A stretch of DNA of 22,488 bases from SG8-41 sp044867805 (GCA_044867805.1 JBIOVQ010000283.1:1-22488); one strand, 5' to 3'; positions 1 through 7,220 are shown, counted from the stretch's first letter. Numbers and translations: made by a program. The notes: a model not told the origin generated them from the sequence alone.

Positions 1-138
1 GAAGCCGAGGCGCGCATGCATGGCGAGCAGCGCCTCGAGCGGCGCTTCCGGCGGCGTATACGCGCGGCCGGACGAGTAGGGAAAGCGGGCGGTCGGGCCG
101 AAGAGGTGAAAATGCGTGTCGCAAGCCAGACGTGGCAT
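1..138 (-). CDS. Amidohydrolase family protein, N-terminal fragment
   Basis: Reading leftwards from an ATG at 138, 46 codons are open to the window edge, beginning MPRLACDTHFHLFGP and continuing through RFPYSSGRAYTPPEAPLEAL. The HxH pair in DTHFHLFGP is the metal-binding signature at the first beta strand of the amidohydrolase superfamily. The following Y-T-P-P-x-A-P segment is typical of the branch that includes 2-pyrone-4,6-dicarboxylate lactonase and related lactone hydrolases. The catalytic domain lies outside the window, so the substrate is unknown. A GTG at 144 is an alternative start; no clear Shine-Dalgarno sequence precedes either. The start codon lies inside a perfect palindrome (125-151). 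The gene is divergent from the deacetylase at 297. The family call is fairly firm, the subfamily is inference. Confidence 0.7.
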   Translation of the reverse strand, partial: MPRLACDTHFHLFGPTARFPYSSGRAYTPPEAPLEALLAMHARLGF

Positions 139-151
139 TGCCACGTCTGGC
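125..151. repeat. Perfect 13-bp-arm palindrome over the amidohydrolase start codon
   Basis: Arms GCCAGACGTGGCA (125-137) and TGCCACGTCTGGC (139-151) are exact reverse complements around a single central base. The palindrome covers the first codons of the leftward amidohydrolase gene and its immediate upstream bases. As DNA it could be an operator for a dimeric regulator; as RNA it would fold into a hairpin hiding the start codon. No U-tract follows, so it is not a standard terminator. Confidence 0.6.
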
Positions 152-254
152 GGTTTTGGATTTCTAAGGGGAGGCAAACAGGGATCTTCCATCAATTTTT
201 CTTTCCCGCTTGATCGCAAGCACTATATCAGAGTGTAAGGGGCAACCCAGCAGC

Positions 255-260
255 TATAAT
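255..260 (+). promoter_or_regulatory. Possible -10 box for the deacetylase gene
   Basis: A consensus TATAAT lies about 37 bases before the GTG start at 297, in an AT-richer patch of the divergent gap. No convincing -35 box is present at the usual distance, so this is only a candidate. Confidence 0.3.
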
Positions 261-296
261 CACGGTCGCGAGATCTCTCCTGGAAAGAAAAATTAG

Positions 297-1169
297 GTGA
301 TACCCGCCAAGCGCCTGCGCTATTCCGCCATCGTCGATCGCCCGCCGCTCGCGCTTCCCGAGAAGGCGCGCGTGGTGGTGTGGCCTGTGGTCAACGTCGA
401 GGTGTGGGACGTCGGGCGCCCGATGCCGCGGCAGGCGCTGCCGCCACCGACCGGCATCCCGCAGCAGCCGGACGTGCCGAACTGGGGCTGGCACGAGTAC
501 GGCATGCGCGTCGGTTTCTGGCGCCAGAAGGCGGTGCTCGACGAGCTGAAAATCGTGCCCTCGCTCTCCATCAACGCGCGCGTCTGCCTGGACTATCCCC
601 GCGTCGCCAAGGCGGCGCGCGATTCCGGCTGGGAATTCATGGGGCATTCCTACGACCAGCGGCCGATCCACACCGAGCCCGACCAGAAGGCGATGATCGC
701 GCGCTCGGTGAAGGTGCTGCGGGAGTTCACCGGGAAGCCCACCGTGGGCTGGATGGGGCCCGGGCTGACGGAGACGCTCGACACCCCCGAGTTGCTCGCG
801 GCAGCGGGCATCAAGTACATCGCCGACTGGGTGATCGACGACGAGCCGTGCACCATCCGCACCCGGACCGGCAGCCTGGTGACGATGCCGTACTCGCTGG
901 AGCTCAACGACATCGCCATGATGGTCGTGCAGCATCATCCCGCCGCCGAGTGGGAGACGCGCTGCATGGACTACTTCGACCGCGTCTACCGCGAGGGCGC
1001 CGAGCGCGCGAAAGTGATGGCGCTCGCGGTGCACCCCTACATCACCGGCGTTCCGCACCGGATCAAGTATCTCGAGAACGTGCTCCGCCGCCTGCGCAAG
1101 CAAAAGGGCGTGCTGTTCTGGACCGGCGAGCAGATACTCAACTGGTATCTCAAGGCGCAGAAGCGGTGA
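297..1169 (+). CDS. Polysaccharide deacetylase family protein (PuuE/PgdA-like)
   Basis: A 290-residue protein from a GTG start, with GGAAAG nine bases upstream. The pattern matches the NodB-fold deacetylases that include PuuE-type allantoinase and Helicobacter-type peptidoglycan deacetylase: NWGWHEYGMRVGFWR (62-76), GWEFMGHSYDQRP (111-123), GWMGPG (151-156) and a late HPYITG (246-251). Canonical catalytic residues are altered: the first acidic motif reads VNVEVWD (32-38), and the second zinc motif, normally H-x3-H, reads H117-S-Y-D-Q. It may therefore act on a non-carbohydrate amide or use a different metal set. There is no signal peptide, so it is probably cytoplasmic. It stands alone, followed by a repeat element. 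Family call is good; substrate unknown. Confidence 0.75.
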   Translation: MIPAKRLRYSAIVDRPPLALPEKARVVVWPVVNVEVWDVGRPMPRQALPPPTGIPQQPDVPNWGWHEYGMRVGFWRQKAVLDELKIVPSLSINARVCLDYPRVAKAARDSGWEFMGHSYDQRPIHTEPDQKAMIARSVKVLREFTGKPTVGWMGPGLTETLDTPELLAAAGIKYIADWVIDDEPCTIRTRTGSLVTMPYSLELNDIAMMVVQHHPAAEWETRCMDYFDRVYREGAERAKVMALAVHPYITGVPHRIKYLENVLRRLRKQKGVLFWTGEQILNWYLKAQKR

Positions 1170-1175
1170 AAAGCA

Positions 1176-1390
1176 AATGGAACCGCAGATAAACGCAGAT
1201 AAACACAGATCAGACCAAGAGAAAATAGACAGGATTAACAGGATTCAACAAGATTTACAGGACACTGCATCGAACCAGAATAACGTTTGAATTGTTTGCC
1301 TTCTTCTTGTTAATCCTGTGAAATCTTGTAAATCCTGTCTATTTTTGGTTTTTTCATCCGCGTGTATCTGCGTTCATCGGCGGTTGCATT
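1176..1390. repeat. Nested inverted-repeat element (CGCAGATAAA arms outside, ACAGGATTA arms inside)
   Basis: The outer left arm (1176-1210) is a tandem of about 10-nt units (CGCAGATAAA) and pairs with the outer right arm (1356-1390) at roughly 30 of 35 positions. Inside it a second pair, left about 1223-1262 and right about 1306-1345, is built from 9-10-nt ACAGGATTA-type units. A core of about 44 bases (1262-1305) remains in the centre. The element fills nearly the whole gap between the deacetylase and FAH genes. The outer left arm matches the complement of 7186-7220 at 34 of 35 positions, so copies exist elsewhere in the window. Transcribed RNA could form a long hairpin. Confidence 0.85.
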
Positions 1391-1414
1391 AAAGGGTTTT
1401 GACAAGGAGAAGTC

Positions 1415-2287
1415 ATGAAGCTGTTGACGTTTGCGGTAGGTGGAAAGGCGCGTCCCGGCGTGCTGAGGGACGAGCGGCTGGTGGTGGACCTGGAGTCGGC
1501 AGGACTGCCGGCGGGCCCCAACGGCGGCCTGCTCGAGATCGCGCGCGGCGGCGACGCCATGCTCGCCAAGGTCCGCAAGGCCATGAACGACAAGAAGGCG
1601 AAGACGTACGAGCTCGCCAAGGTGAAGGTGCTGCCGCCGATCCGGCAGCCTTCCAAGATCGTCGCCATCGGCCTCAACTACCTTGACCACTGCAAGGAGA
1701 CCAATCTCCCGGTGCCGGTCGTGCCGGTGCCGTTCAGCAAGTTCACGAGCTCGGTGTGCGGACCGTACGACGATCTCGTGTGGCCGACTGCCGTGACGAA
1801 AGAGGTCGACTATGAAGTCGAGCTGGGAGTGGTGATCGGCAAGCGTGCCCGCGACATCGAGGAAGCCGAGGCGCTCGAATACGTCATGGGCTATACGGTG
1901 GTGAACGATGTCTCCGCGCGCGACCTGCAGTTTCTGGGCGCGAGGCAATGGGACCGCAGCAAATCGCTCGATACGTTCTGTCCGTGGGGACCGTATATCG
2001 TCACCCGCGACGAGATCCCGGATCCGCATGTCCTGCAGCTGCGGACCACGCTCAACGGCAAGGAGATGCAGAATTCCAACACCAGGAACCTGATATTCAA
2101 CGTGCCGAGGATCATCTCGACCCTGTCGCAGGGCACGACGCTGCTGCCCGGGGATCTCATTCCGACCGGCACACCGGCCGGGGTCGGATTCAGGCGGACG
2201 CCCCCGGTATTCCTCAAGGACGGTGACGAAATCGTGTGCGAGGTCGAGAAGATCGGCGTCCTGCGCAACCGGGCGCGGCCCGTGTGA
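1415..2287 (+). CDS. Fumarylacetoacetate hydrolase (FAH) family protein
   Basis: A 290-residue protein starting at an ATG preceded by AAGGAG five bases upstream. Residues 80-290 form the FAH fold: IGLNY (85-89), the metal-binding acidic triad in DYEVEL (E134, E136) and NDVSARD (D165), K183 before DTFCPWGP, NSNTRN (220-225) and GTPAGVG (252-258). Residues 1-75 are the usual small N-terminal domain. Family members hydrolyse C-C bonds of acylpyruvates, hydrate or decarboxylate 2-oxo-enoates, or open ureidoglycolate, all through a Mg/Mn-bound 2-oxo acid group. The exact reaction cannot be read from sequence. The next gene downstream is a LeuA-like enzyme with its own promoter, so co-transcription is possible but not required. 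Confidence 0.9.
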   Translation: MKLLTFAVGGKARPGVLRDERLVVDLESAGLPAGPNGGLLEIARGGDAMLAKVRKAMNDKKAKTYELAKVKVLPPIRQPSKIVAIGLNYLDHCKETNLPVPVVPVPFSKFTSSVCGPYDDLVWPTAVTKEVDYEVELGVVIGKRARDIEEAEALEYVMGYTVVNDVSARDLQFLGARQWDRSKSLDTFCPWGPYIVTRDEIPDPHVLQLRTTLNGKEMQNSNTRNLIFNVPRIISTLSQGTTLLPGDLIPTGTPAGVGFRRTPPVFLKDGDEIVCEVEKIGVLRNRARPV

Positions 2288-2326
2288 CGGGGGCGGGCGC
2301 CGTCGCACGCGGGCCCGCACCGCGCC

Positions 2327-2355
2327 TTGACAGCCGTGTGATCTTTTTCGAGAAT
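2327..2355 (+). promoter_or_regulatory. Sigma-70-type promoter for the LeuA-like gene
   Basis: A perfect TTGACA (2327-2332) is followed after exactly 17 bases by GAGAAT (2350-2355), which matches the -10 consensus at four of six positions. Transcription would begin near 2362, giving a leader of about 60 bases before the ATG at 2421. Confidence 0.55.
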
Positions 2356-2420
2356 CAACGACTCACGCGCCGCCGCGGCGGCCCTTCCCCGATACCCAGC
2401 CGGAAACGCAAGGAGCGAGC

Positions 2421-3656
2421 ATGGCCAACCAACCCTGGAAGACACACAACTGGTTCGTGAGCCAGTGGAACTACGCGGACGAAGTGCGCAAGGACTTCAA
2501 GTTCGCCAAGAAGATCAAGATTCACGACATCACGCTGCGCGACGGCGAGCAGCAGACCGGCATCATCATGACCAAGGACGACAAGATCCGCATCGCGGAA
2601 GCGCTGGCGGAAGCCGGGGTGCACCGCATCGAGGCGGGCATGCCGATCGTCTCGCCCTCCGACGCCGAAGCCATCAAGGAGATCGCGAAGCGCAACCTCG
2701 GCCCCCAGATCTTCGCTTTTTCGCGCTGCATGAAGGAAGACGTCCAGCGCGCGATCGACACCGGCGTCAACGGCGTGGTCATGGAAATCCCGTCGAGCCA
2801 GCACATGGTAGACCTCGCCTACAAGTGGCCGATGGAAAAGGCGATCGAGACCTCGATCGAGGCGACCCTGTTCGCCAAGAAGAACGGGCTCGAAGTCGTG
2901 TTTTTCCCGATTGACTTCTCGCGCTCGGAAATGAACTGGGTGCTGAACCTGATCAATCGGGTCGCCACGGAAGGACACATGGACGCGCTCGCGCTGGTCG
3001 ACACCTTCGGCGTCGTCTCGCCGCACGCGATGCAGTACTTCGTGCGCGAGGTCAAGAAGCGCATCAACAAGCGCCTCGAGGCGCATTTCCACCAGGATTT
3101 CGGCATGGGCGTCGCGAACACGATCATGGCGGCCGCCGAGGGCGTCGAGGTGCTGCACACCACCGTGCTCGGCGTCGGGGAGCGCGCCGGCAACACGCCG
3201 ATGGAAGAGACCGTCATGGGATTGCTCACGATGTACGGCGTGGACGTCGGGCTCAATTACAGCAAGTTGACGCCGCTCGCCAACCTGGTGCAGAAGATCA
3301 CCGGCGTGGACGTGCCCTCCAACAAGCCGGTCGTCGGCCGCCAGCTCTATCAGATCGAATCGGGCATCATCGCGAGCTGGTACAAGAACTGCGGCGAGGA
3401 AAACGCGACCGAGCTGTTCCCGGTTCGCTCCCAGTTCGTGGGCCAGCCGCCGGCCGAGGTCGTCATGGGCAAGGGCAGCGGCATCGACTCGGTCAAGCAG
3501 TGGCTCGAGCACCTGGGAATCGAGGCGACTGACGAGGAGGCCTTGAAGATGACCGCGGCGGTCAAGAAGTATTCCCTCGGCACCAAGAAGCTGCTGACGG
3601 AAAACGAGTTCCGCAAGATCGCGCAGGACGTCATCAAGGAGCGCGCGGCGGCGTGA
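2421..3656 (+). CDS. LeuA/homocitrate-synthase-like DRE-TIM metallolyase family enzyme
   Basis: A 411-residue protein with AGGAG five bases before its ATG. The DRE-TIM barrel signature is complete: DITLRDGEQQ (36-45, with R40, D41 and E43), the metal HxH in AHFHQD (H222, H224), and GVGERAGN (251-258). This family condenses an acyl-CoA with a 2-oxo acid (2-isopropylmalate, homocitrate, citramalate, methylthioalkylmalate synthases) or cleaves such products (HMG-CoA lyase). The barrel is followed by a helical region of about 120 residues, but the protein is shorter than standard LeuA and lacks an evident full regulatory domain. HQD replaces the more usual HND. It is probably not the housekeeping LeuA. 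Neighbours (FAH protein, 2-oxo acid dehydrogenase) suggest an organic-acid pathway, which is inference. It ends at a strong terminator. Confidence 0.8.
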   Translation: MANQPWKTHNWFVSQWNYADEVRKDFKFAKKIKIHDITLRDGEQQTGIIMTKDDKIRIAEALAEAGVHRIEAGMPIVSPSDAEAIKEIAKRNLGPQIFAFSRCMKEDVQRAIDTGVNGVVMEIPSSQHMVDLAYKWPMEKAIETSIEATLFAKKNGLEVVFFPIDFSRSEMNWVLNLINRVATEGHMDALALVDTFGVVSPHAMQYFVREVKKRINKRLEAHFHQDFGMGVANTIMAAAEGVEVLHTTVLGVGERAGNTPMEETVMGLLTMYGVDVGLNYSKLTPLANLVQKITGVDVPSNKPVVGRQLYQIESGIIASWYKNCGEENATELFPVRSQFVGQPPAEVVMGKGSGIDSVKQWLEHLGIEATDEEALKMTAAVKKYSLGTKKLLTENEFRKIAQDVIKERAAA

Positions 3657-3675
3657 CCGGCCGAGCGTCAGTCGA

Positions 3676-3708
3676 CGGGGGATGCGATACGCATCCCCCG
3701 TTTTGTTT
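3676..3708 (+). terminator. Rho-independent terminator after the LeuA-like gene
   Basis: A perfect 11-bp stem, CGGGGGATGCG (3676-3686) with CGCATCCCCCG (3690-3700), closes a three-base ATA loop and is followed directly by TTTTGTTT. It lies 20 bases beyond the stop codon and is the clearest intrinsic terminator in the window. Confidence 0.9.
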
Positions 3709-3750
3709 CCAAGGGCGGGCCGGAGTATGCTGGCGACAGAGGAGGCGGCG

Positions 3751-4617
3751 ATGGCATCCAGAGCGGTGGTGAGAATTGCCCCCAACAACCAGGTGTTCGA
3801 TCTGCCGGTGATCGTCGGCATCGAGGAGGGTCTGTTCGAGAAGGCCGGGCTCGACGTCAGCTTCTCGGCGACCCATGCCGACCGCGAGAAAGACAGCGCG
3901 GAGCGGCCGGTCCTGTCGCGGCTCAAGGAACAGATGTTCGAGTGCGGCTCGGCCGAGAGCTACAACGTCTGCGAGTGGGCGAGCATCGACCGGCTGGAGC
4001 GCGGAACGCGCGGCGGCTCCATCGCGGCCTTGCGCGCGGCGGTGGCGGCGCAGGCGATTCTCACGTTCGATGAAGCGCTGCAGACCCCGCGTGACATGTC
4101 CGGCGTTCCTGTGGTGGTGCAGGAGCTGACCGGCTCGCACTACACGACGCTGCAGATGCTGGAAAGCGCGGTCGGCGCGGAGCACGTGCGCATCCGGAAC
4201 GGAGGACTGCCGCAGATGCGCTGGGCAGGGCTGAAGGACGGGACTTACCGCGCGGTGACGGTGATGGAGCCCTTCATCAGCCTCGGCCTCAAGGAAGGCG
4301 CCCACATCATCGCGGCGTCGTTCTACCGGGGCGGGGAGGTGGTGGCGCCGGAGCTCACGCCGGAGCAGCGCAAGGCCTACTACGACGCCGAGAACCAGGC
4401 GGTGGACCTGATCAACGCCGATTTCTACAAGTACGCCCACCACGTCACGGCGCACGCCAAGGGCGCGCTCGAGCCGCGCGAGCTGCTGCGGGCGTTCATC
4501 CACTACAAGCACGTGGACTACTACGACCCGGCGCTGTTCAACCGGGCCTACGACTGGATGAAGGCCCGTGGCATGACCGAGGGCCAGAGCCAGCATGGCG
4601 CGCTGGTGGTGGGGTGA
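3751..4617 (+). CDS. Substrate-binding-like protein (SsuA/THI5-type fold), no signal peptide
   Basis: Start chosen at the ATG at 3751 because AGGAGG stands five bases before it; an upstream ATG at 3727 lacks such a site. The 288-residue product opens RIAPNNQVFDLPVIVGIEEGL and continues FEKAGLDVSF, the usual first lobe of SsuA/NMT1/THI5-like periplasmic binding proteins, where a short strand is followed by 'entering helix, G-x-F-x-K-x-G-L-D-V'. YRAVTVMEPF (about 167-176) lies at the start of the second-lobe crossover. Family members are normally exported and bind nitrate, sulfonates or pyrimidine precursors. Here neither start gives a hydrophobic leader, and no permease or ATPase gene is nearby, so the protein is probably cytoplasmic. 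It could be a THI5-like enzyme or an effector-binding protein. Function unknown. Confidence 0.7.
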   Translation: MASRAVVRIAPNNQVFDLPVIVGIEEGLFEKAGLDVSFSATHADREKDSAERPVLSRLKEQMFECGSAESYNVCEWASIDRLERGTRGGSIAALRAAVAAQAILTFDEALQTPRDMSGVPVVVQELTGSHYTTLQMLESAVGAEHVRIRNGGLPQMRWAGLKDGTYRAVTVMEPFISLGLKEGAHIIAASFYRGGEVVAPELTPEQRKAYYDAENQAVDLINADFYKYAHHVTAHAKGALEPRELLRAFIHYKHVDYYDPALFNRAYDWMKARGMTEGQSQHGALVVG

Positions 4618-4630
4618 TTGCCCTACAGCG

Positions 4631-4860
4631 CCGCCGATGAACGCCGATAAACGCCGATCAGGATCCAAAATTAGCCGCCAAGGCGCCAAGAACGCCAAGA
4701 AGGGGGACCAGAAGGCGCGCGTGCTTGAAAGTCCGGGAAATGATCTCAGCAGGCCTCGATCGAGGCTATTCTCATTTGGTAGTTCTATTGGATAGGGTTT
4801 CTTGGCGTCATGGCGTCTTGGCGGCTGTTTTCCAACTCTGACTGGTGTTGATCGGCGGTT
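4631..4860. repeat. Nested inverted-repeat element (CGCCGATAAA outside, CGCCAAGA inside)
   Basis: The outer left part (4631-4659) has tandem CGCCGATAAA-like units; its right partner is short (about 4846-4860). The inner left arm (4673-4701) and inner right arm (4799-4826) are complementary tandem arrays of CGCCAAG units. The intervening core (about 4702-4798) has no recognised gene. Positions 4672-4701 are an exact 30-base inverted match to 8605-8634, and the right half resembles 8605-8667 over its whole length. The element separates the convergent ends of the substrate-binding-like gene and E2. Confidence 0.85.
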
Positions 4861-4861
4861 C

Positions 4862-5965
4862 CTAGAGGGGCTTTTGCAGATCGGCGATGACGGCGTTGAG
4901 GAAGCGGCCGGCTTCGCCGCCGGTCACCACGCGGTGGTCGAAGGTAAGCGAGAGCGGTAGCATGCGGCGCGCCGCCGGCCGGTCGTCCACCACCACCACC
5001 TGCTTGGCGATCCGCCCGGCGCCCAATATGGCCACCGTGGGCGGCAGTACGACGGGAGAGGCGTAGCGTCCAGCTATCGAGCCGTAGTTGGAGAGGGTGA
5101 TGGTGTTCGCGCGCAGTTCTTCCGGCGGCACCTTGCGCGCGCGGGCGTCGGCGATCAGCTTCTCCAGGGCGGCCTTCAGGTCGCCTTCGCTGCGCTCACC
5201 GCAGTTCCTCAATACCGGGACCAGCAGGCCGTCGGGCGTGTCCACGGCAACGCCGACGTCGATCTTCTTCATGACCCAGCGGCCTATCTTTTCGCTGTCG
5301 TACCATGCATTGAGCGCGGGCTCGGCCCGGCAGCCGGCCACCAGCGCGCGGATGAGCCGGAGCATGGCCGAAGTCCCACCCGGCCATGCTTCGATGTCGG
5401 CGTCGTCCATGATCGTCGCCGACGCAACCTCGGCGGTGGCGAGCTCCATGTTCTGCGCCATGGCGCGCCGCACGCCGCGCATGATCTCGATGGGGCCGAT
5501 CTCGGAGAGTATGCGGGCCGCACGCTGCACGTCCGCCGCGGTGAGCAACCCGTCCGCGCCGGTCGGCGTCACCATCGCGAGGTCCACGTTGAGCTTGCGG
5601 GCAAGCGCGCGCACGGCCGGCGTAGCCTTGATCCCCGCCGTAGCGGGTGCGGGGGCCGCAGGTGCGTCGGCCACCACCTTCTGGCCGATCTCGACCTTGC
5701 CGACCACCGTCCCGGCATCCTTCGCGTCGCTCTCGCCCTCGAAGCCCACCAGCGGCGCGCCGATGTGCGCGATGTCGCCGGCCTTGCCGTAGAGCTTCGC
5801 GATTTTCCCGGAATAGGGGGCGGGAATGTCCACGACCGCCTTGGCCGTTTCGACCGACACCATGGGCGCGTCGGTCTTGATCTCGTCCCCGACCTTGACG
5901 TGCCACTTGACGATCTCGGCCTCCTGCAGCCCTTCGCCGAGATCCGGCAGCTTGAAGATCTTCAT
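4862..5965 (-). CDS. Dihydrolipoyl acyltransferase (E2) of a 2-oxo acid dehydrogenase complex
   Basis: A 367-residue E2 with one lipoyl domain (1-78; lipoyl-lysine K42 in VETAKAVV), an Ala/Pro linker (about 98-110), a peripheral-subunit-binding domain (112-148, ATPAVRALARKLNVDL) and a C-terminal acyltransferase domain (about 158-367). The active-site motif is FDHRVVTGGEAGRF: H344 is present but the acidic residue common in the HRxxDG motif is T348. It takes acyl groups from E1 to CoA. At 367 residues it is short, with one lipoyl domain, like branched-chain or acetoin-type E2s. No Shine-Dalgarno sequence is visible; a repeat arm begins five bases before the ATG. It follows E1beta and E1alpha on the same strand, and no E3 is present locally. 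Confidence 0.93.
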   Translation of the reverse strand: MKIFKLPDLGEGLQEAEIVKWHVKVGDEIKTDAPMVSVETAKAVVDIPAPYSGKIAKLYGKAGDIAHIGAPLVGFEGESDAKDAGTVVGKVEIGQKVVADAPAAPAPATAGIKATPAVRALARKLNVDLAMVTPTGADGLLTAADVQRAARILSEIGPIEIMRGVRRAMAQNMELATAEVASATIMDDADIEAWPGGTSAMLRLIRALVAGCRAEPALNAWYDSEKIGRWVMKKIDVGVAVDTPDGLLVPVLRNCGERSEGDLKAALEKLIADARARKVPPEELRANTITLSNYGSIAGRYASPVVLPPTVAILGAGRIAKQVVVVDDRPAARRMLPLSLTFDHRVVTGGEAGRFLNAVIADLQKPL

Positions 5966-5970
5966 AGAAG

Positions 5971-6067
5971 CGTCGCCGATAAACGCCGATAAACGCAGAT
6001 ATCAGCAGTCAAGAAAACATTCATAAGCCTATTGTCTCGGCGTGTATCTGCGTTCATCGGCGGCGCC
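5971..6067. repeat. Inverted-repeat element between E1beta and E2 (CGCCGATAAA/CGCAGATAAA units)
   Basis: The left arm (about 5971-6000) carries three 10-nt units; the right arm (about 6036-6067) pairs with it at about 24 of 30 positions. The loop is only about 35 bases. Positions 6041-6063 are an exact 23-base direct repeat of 1361-1383. The element takes up almost the whole 105-base gap and touches the E2 start codon region. Confidence 0.85.
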
Positions 6068-6070
6068 GTA

Positions 6071-7051
6071 CTAACCGAAGGCGAGGGCCTTCTTCGCCGC
6101 AGTGACGATGCGCGCCCGTCCCGGCATGTACTGGTGCTCGAGGCGCGAGTAGGGGACGACCACGTCGTACGCCGTCACGCGCTGCACCGGGGCGAGCAGG
6201 TTGAGCAGTCCCTCTTCCGCCAGGCCGGCGGCGATTTCCGAGGCGAAGCCGGCGGTGCGCGGAGACTCGGTGGCAACCACGCAGCGGCCGGTTTTCGAGA
6301 CGGAAGCGAGGATGGAGTCGAAATCGAGCGGCTTGAGCGTGGCGACGTCGAGCACTTCGGCGGCCACGTCCTGCTCGGCGAGCTCGTCGGCGGCCGCAAG
6401 CGTCTCAGGGATCACCGGGCCCCAGCTGACGAGCGTTACGTCAGTGCCCTCGCGCAGGGTGTAGCAGCTGTCGAGGGCGGCCGCCTCCCCGTTGTCCGCG
6501 ACTTCCTCCTTGAACAGGCGATAGAGCCGCGTCGGCTCGAGGAATACCACCGGGTCGGGATCGCGGATCGCGGCGAGCAGCAGGCCGTAGGCCCTCCGCG
6601 GCGACGAAGGATAGACCACGCGGATGCCGGGAATATGCGCGAACATCGTTTCCGGGCTTTCCGAGTGGTGCTCCGGCGCGTGGATGCCGGCGCCGCACGG
6701 CGTGCGCAGGACCATGGGGCAGGTCAGCCGCCCGCGCGTGCGATGCCGCATGCGGCCGGCGTGATTGAGGACCTGGTCTATCGTGGTGTAGGCGAAGCCG
6801 GAGAACTGGATCTCCGCCACCGGCTTCAGCCCTTCGGCCGCCATGCCTATGGTCATGCCGGCGATGAGGGCTTCGGCGAGCGGGGTATCGATCACGCGCT
6901 GGGCGCCGAAGCGCTCCGTGAGCCCGAGGGTAGCGCGGAAAACGCCGCCGTCCACGCCGACGTCCTGACCCAGCACGACCACGCTCGGGTCACTCTCCAT
7001 CTCGCGCTTGAGGGCGAGGTTGATGGCTTCAACCAGAGTTATCTGCGCCAT
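6071..7051 (-). CDS. 2-oxo acid dehydrogenase E1 component, beta subunit
   Basis: A 326-residue protein, starting MAQITLVEAINLAL at 7051; an in-frame ATG at 7069 would add six residues unlike the family, so 7051 is preferred. It shows the E1beta hallmarks: VLGQDVG (27-33), the thiamine-activating glutamate in DTPLAE (E60), a GFAYTTIDQ segment, HSESPE, and the C-terminal transketolase domain with WGP and LKPLDFDS. With E1alpha it forms the alpha2beta2 thiamine-diphosphate enzyme that decarboxylates a 2-oxo acid and acylates the E2 lipoyl group. Substrate (pyruvate, branched-chain 2-oxo acid, acetoin) cannot be fixed from sequence. No Shine-Dalgarno sequence is visible; a repeat arm begins 16 bases upstream. 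Separate alpha and beta subunits differ from the fused AceE typical of proteobacterial housekeeping pyruvate dehydrogenase. Confidence 0.95.
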   Translation of the reverse strand: MAQITLVEAINLALKREMESDPSVVVLGQDVGVDGGVFRATLGLTERFGAQRVIDTPLAEALIAGMTIGMAAEGLKPVAEIQFSGFAYTTIDQVLNHAGRMRHRTRGRLTCPMVLRTPCGAGIHAPEHHSESPETMFAHIPGIRVVYPSSPRRAYGLLLAAIRDPDPVVFLEPTRLYRLFKEEVADNGEAAALDSCYTLREGTDVTLVSWGPVIPETLAAADELAEQDVAAEVLDVATLKPLDFDSILASVSKTGRCVVATESPRTAGFASEIAAGLAEEGLLNLLAPVQRVTAYDVVVPYSRLEHQYMPGRARIVTAAKKALAFG

Positions 7052-7067
7052 GTTAAAGAGGCAACGC

Positions 7068-7220
7068 AACCGCAGATAAACGCAGATAAACGCGGATGGA
7101 AAACCAGAACTCTAAAATAATGGAGAGATAAAACCTCGAACGGTTGGTCTCGATCTTATTCATGGGGTCCTTTGTTCTTGATCTTATCTGTGTGTATCTG
7201 CGTTTATCTGCGGTTCCATT
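7068..7220. repeat. Inverted-repeat element between E1alpha and E1beta (CGCAGATAAA units)
   Basis: The left arm (7068-7099) and right arm (7186-7220) are tandem CGCAGATAAA arrays in opposite orientation, matching at about 27 of 30 positions. The complement of 7186-7220 is nearly identical (34 of 35) to 1176-1210, which is closer than either arm is to its own partner. A core of about 86 bases (7100-7185) contains no recognisable gene or terminator. Confidence 0.88.

Noticed and set aside
16..213. 65-codon rightward open frame
   Set aside because: The opposite strand encodes a recognisable amidohydrolase N-terminus and this frame runs through the palindrome with no motif.
3682..3750. Earlier starts for the substrate-binding-like protein
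   Set aside because: The start at 3682 lies inside the terminator hairpin and neither it nor 3727 has a ribosome site; the added residues do not form a signal peptide.
2355..3926. 523-codon open frame opposite the LeuA-like gene
   Set aside because: Shadow frame that also runs through the promoter region at one end and the terminator at the other.
1176..7220. Direct repeats as a possible CRISPR array
   Set aside because: Units are 7-10 nt, contiguous and arranged as inverted pairs; there are no regular unique spacers and no cas genes.
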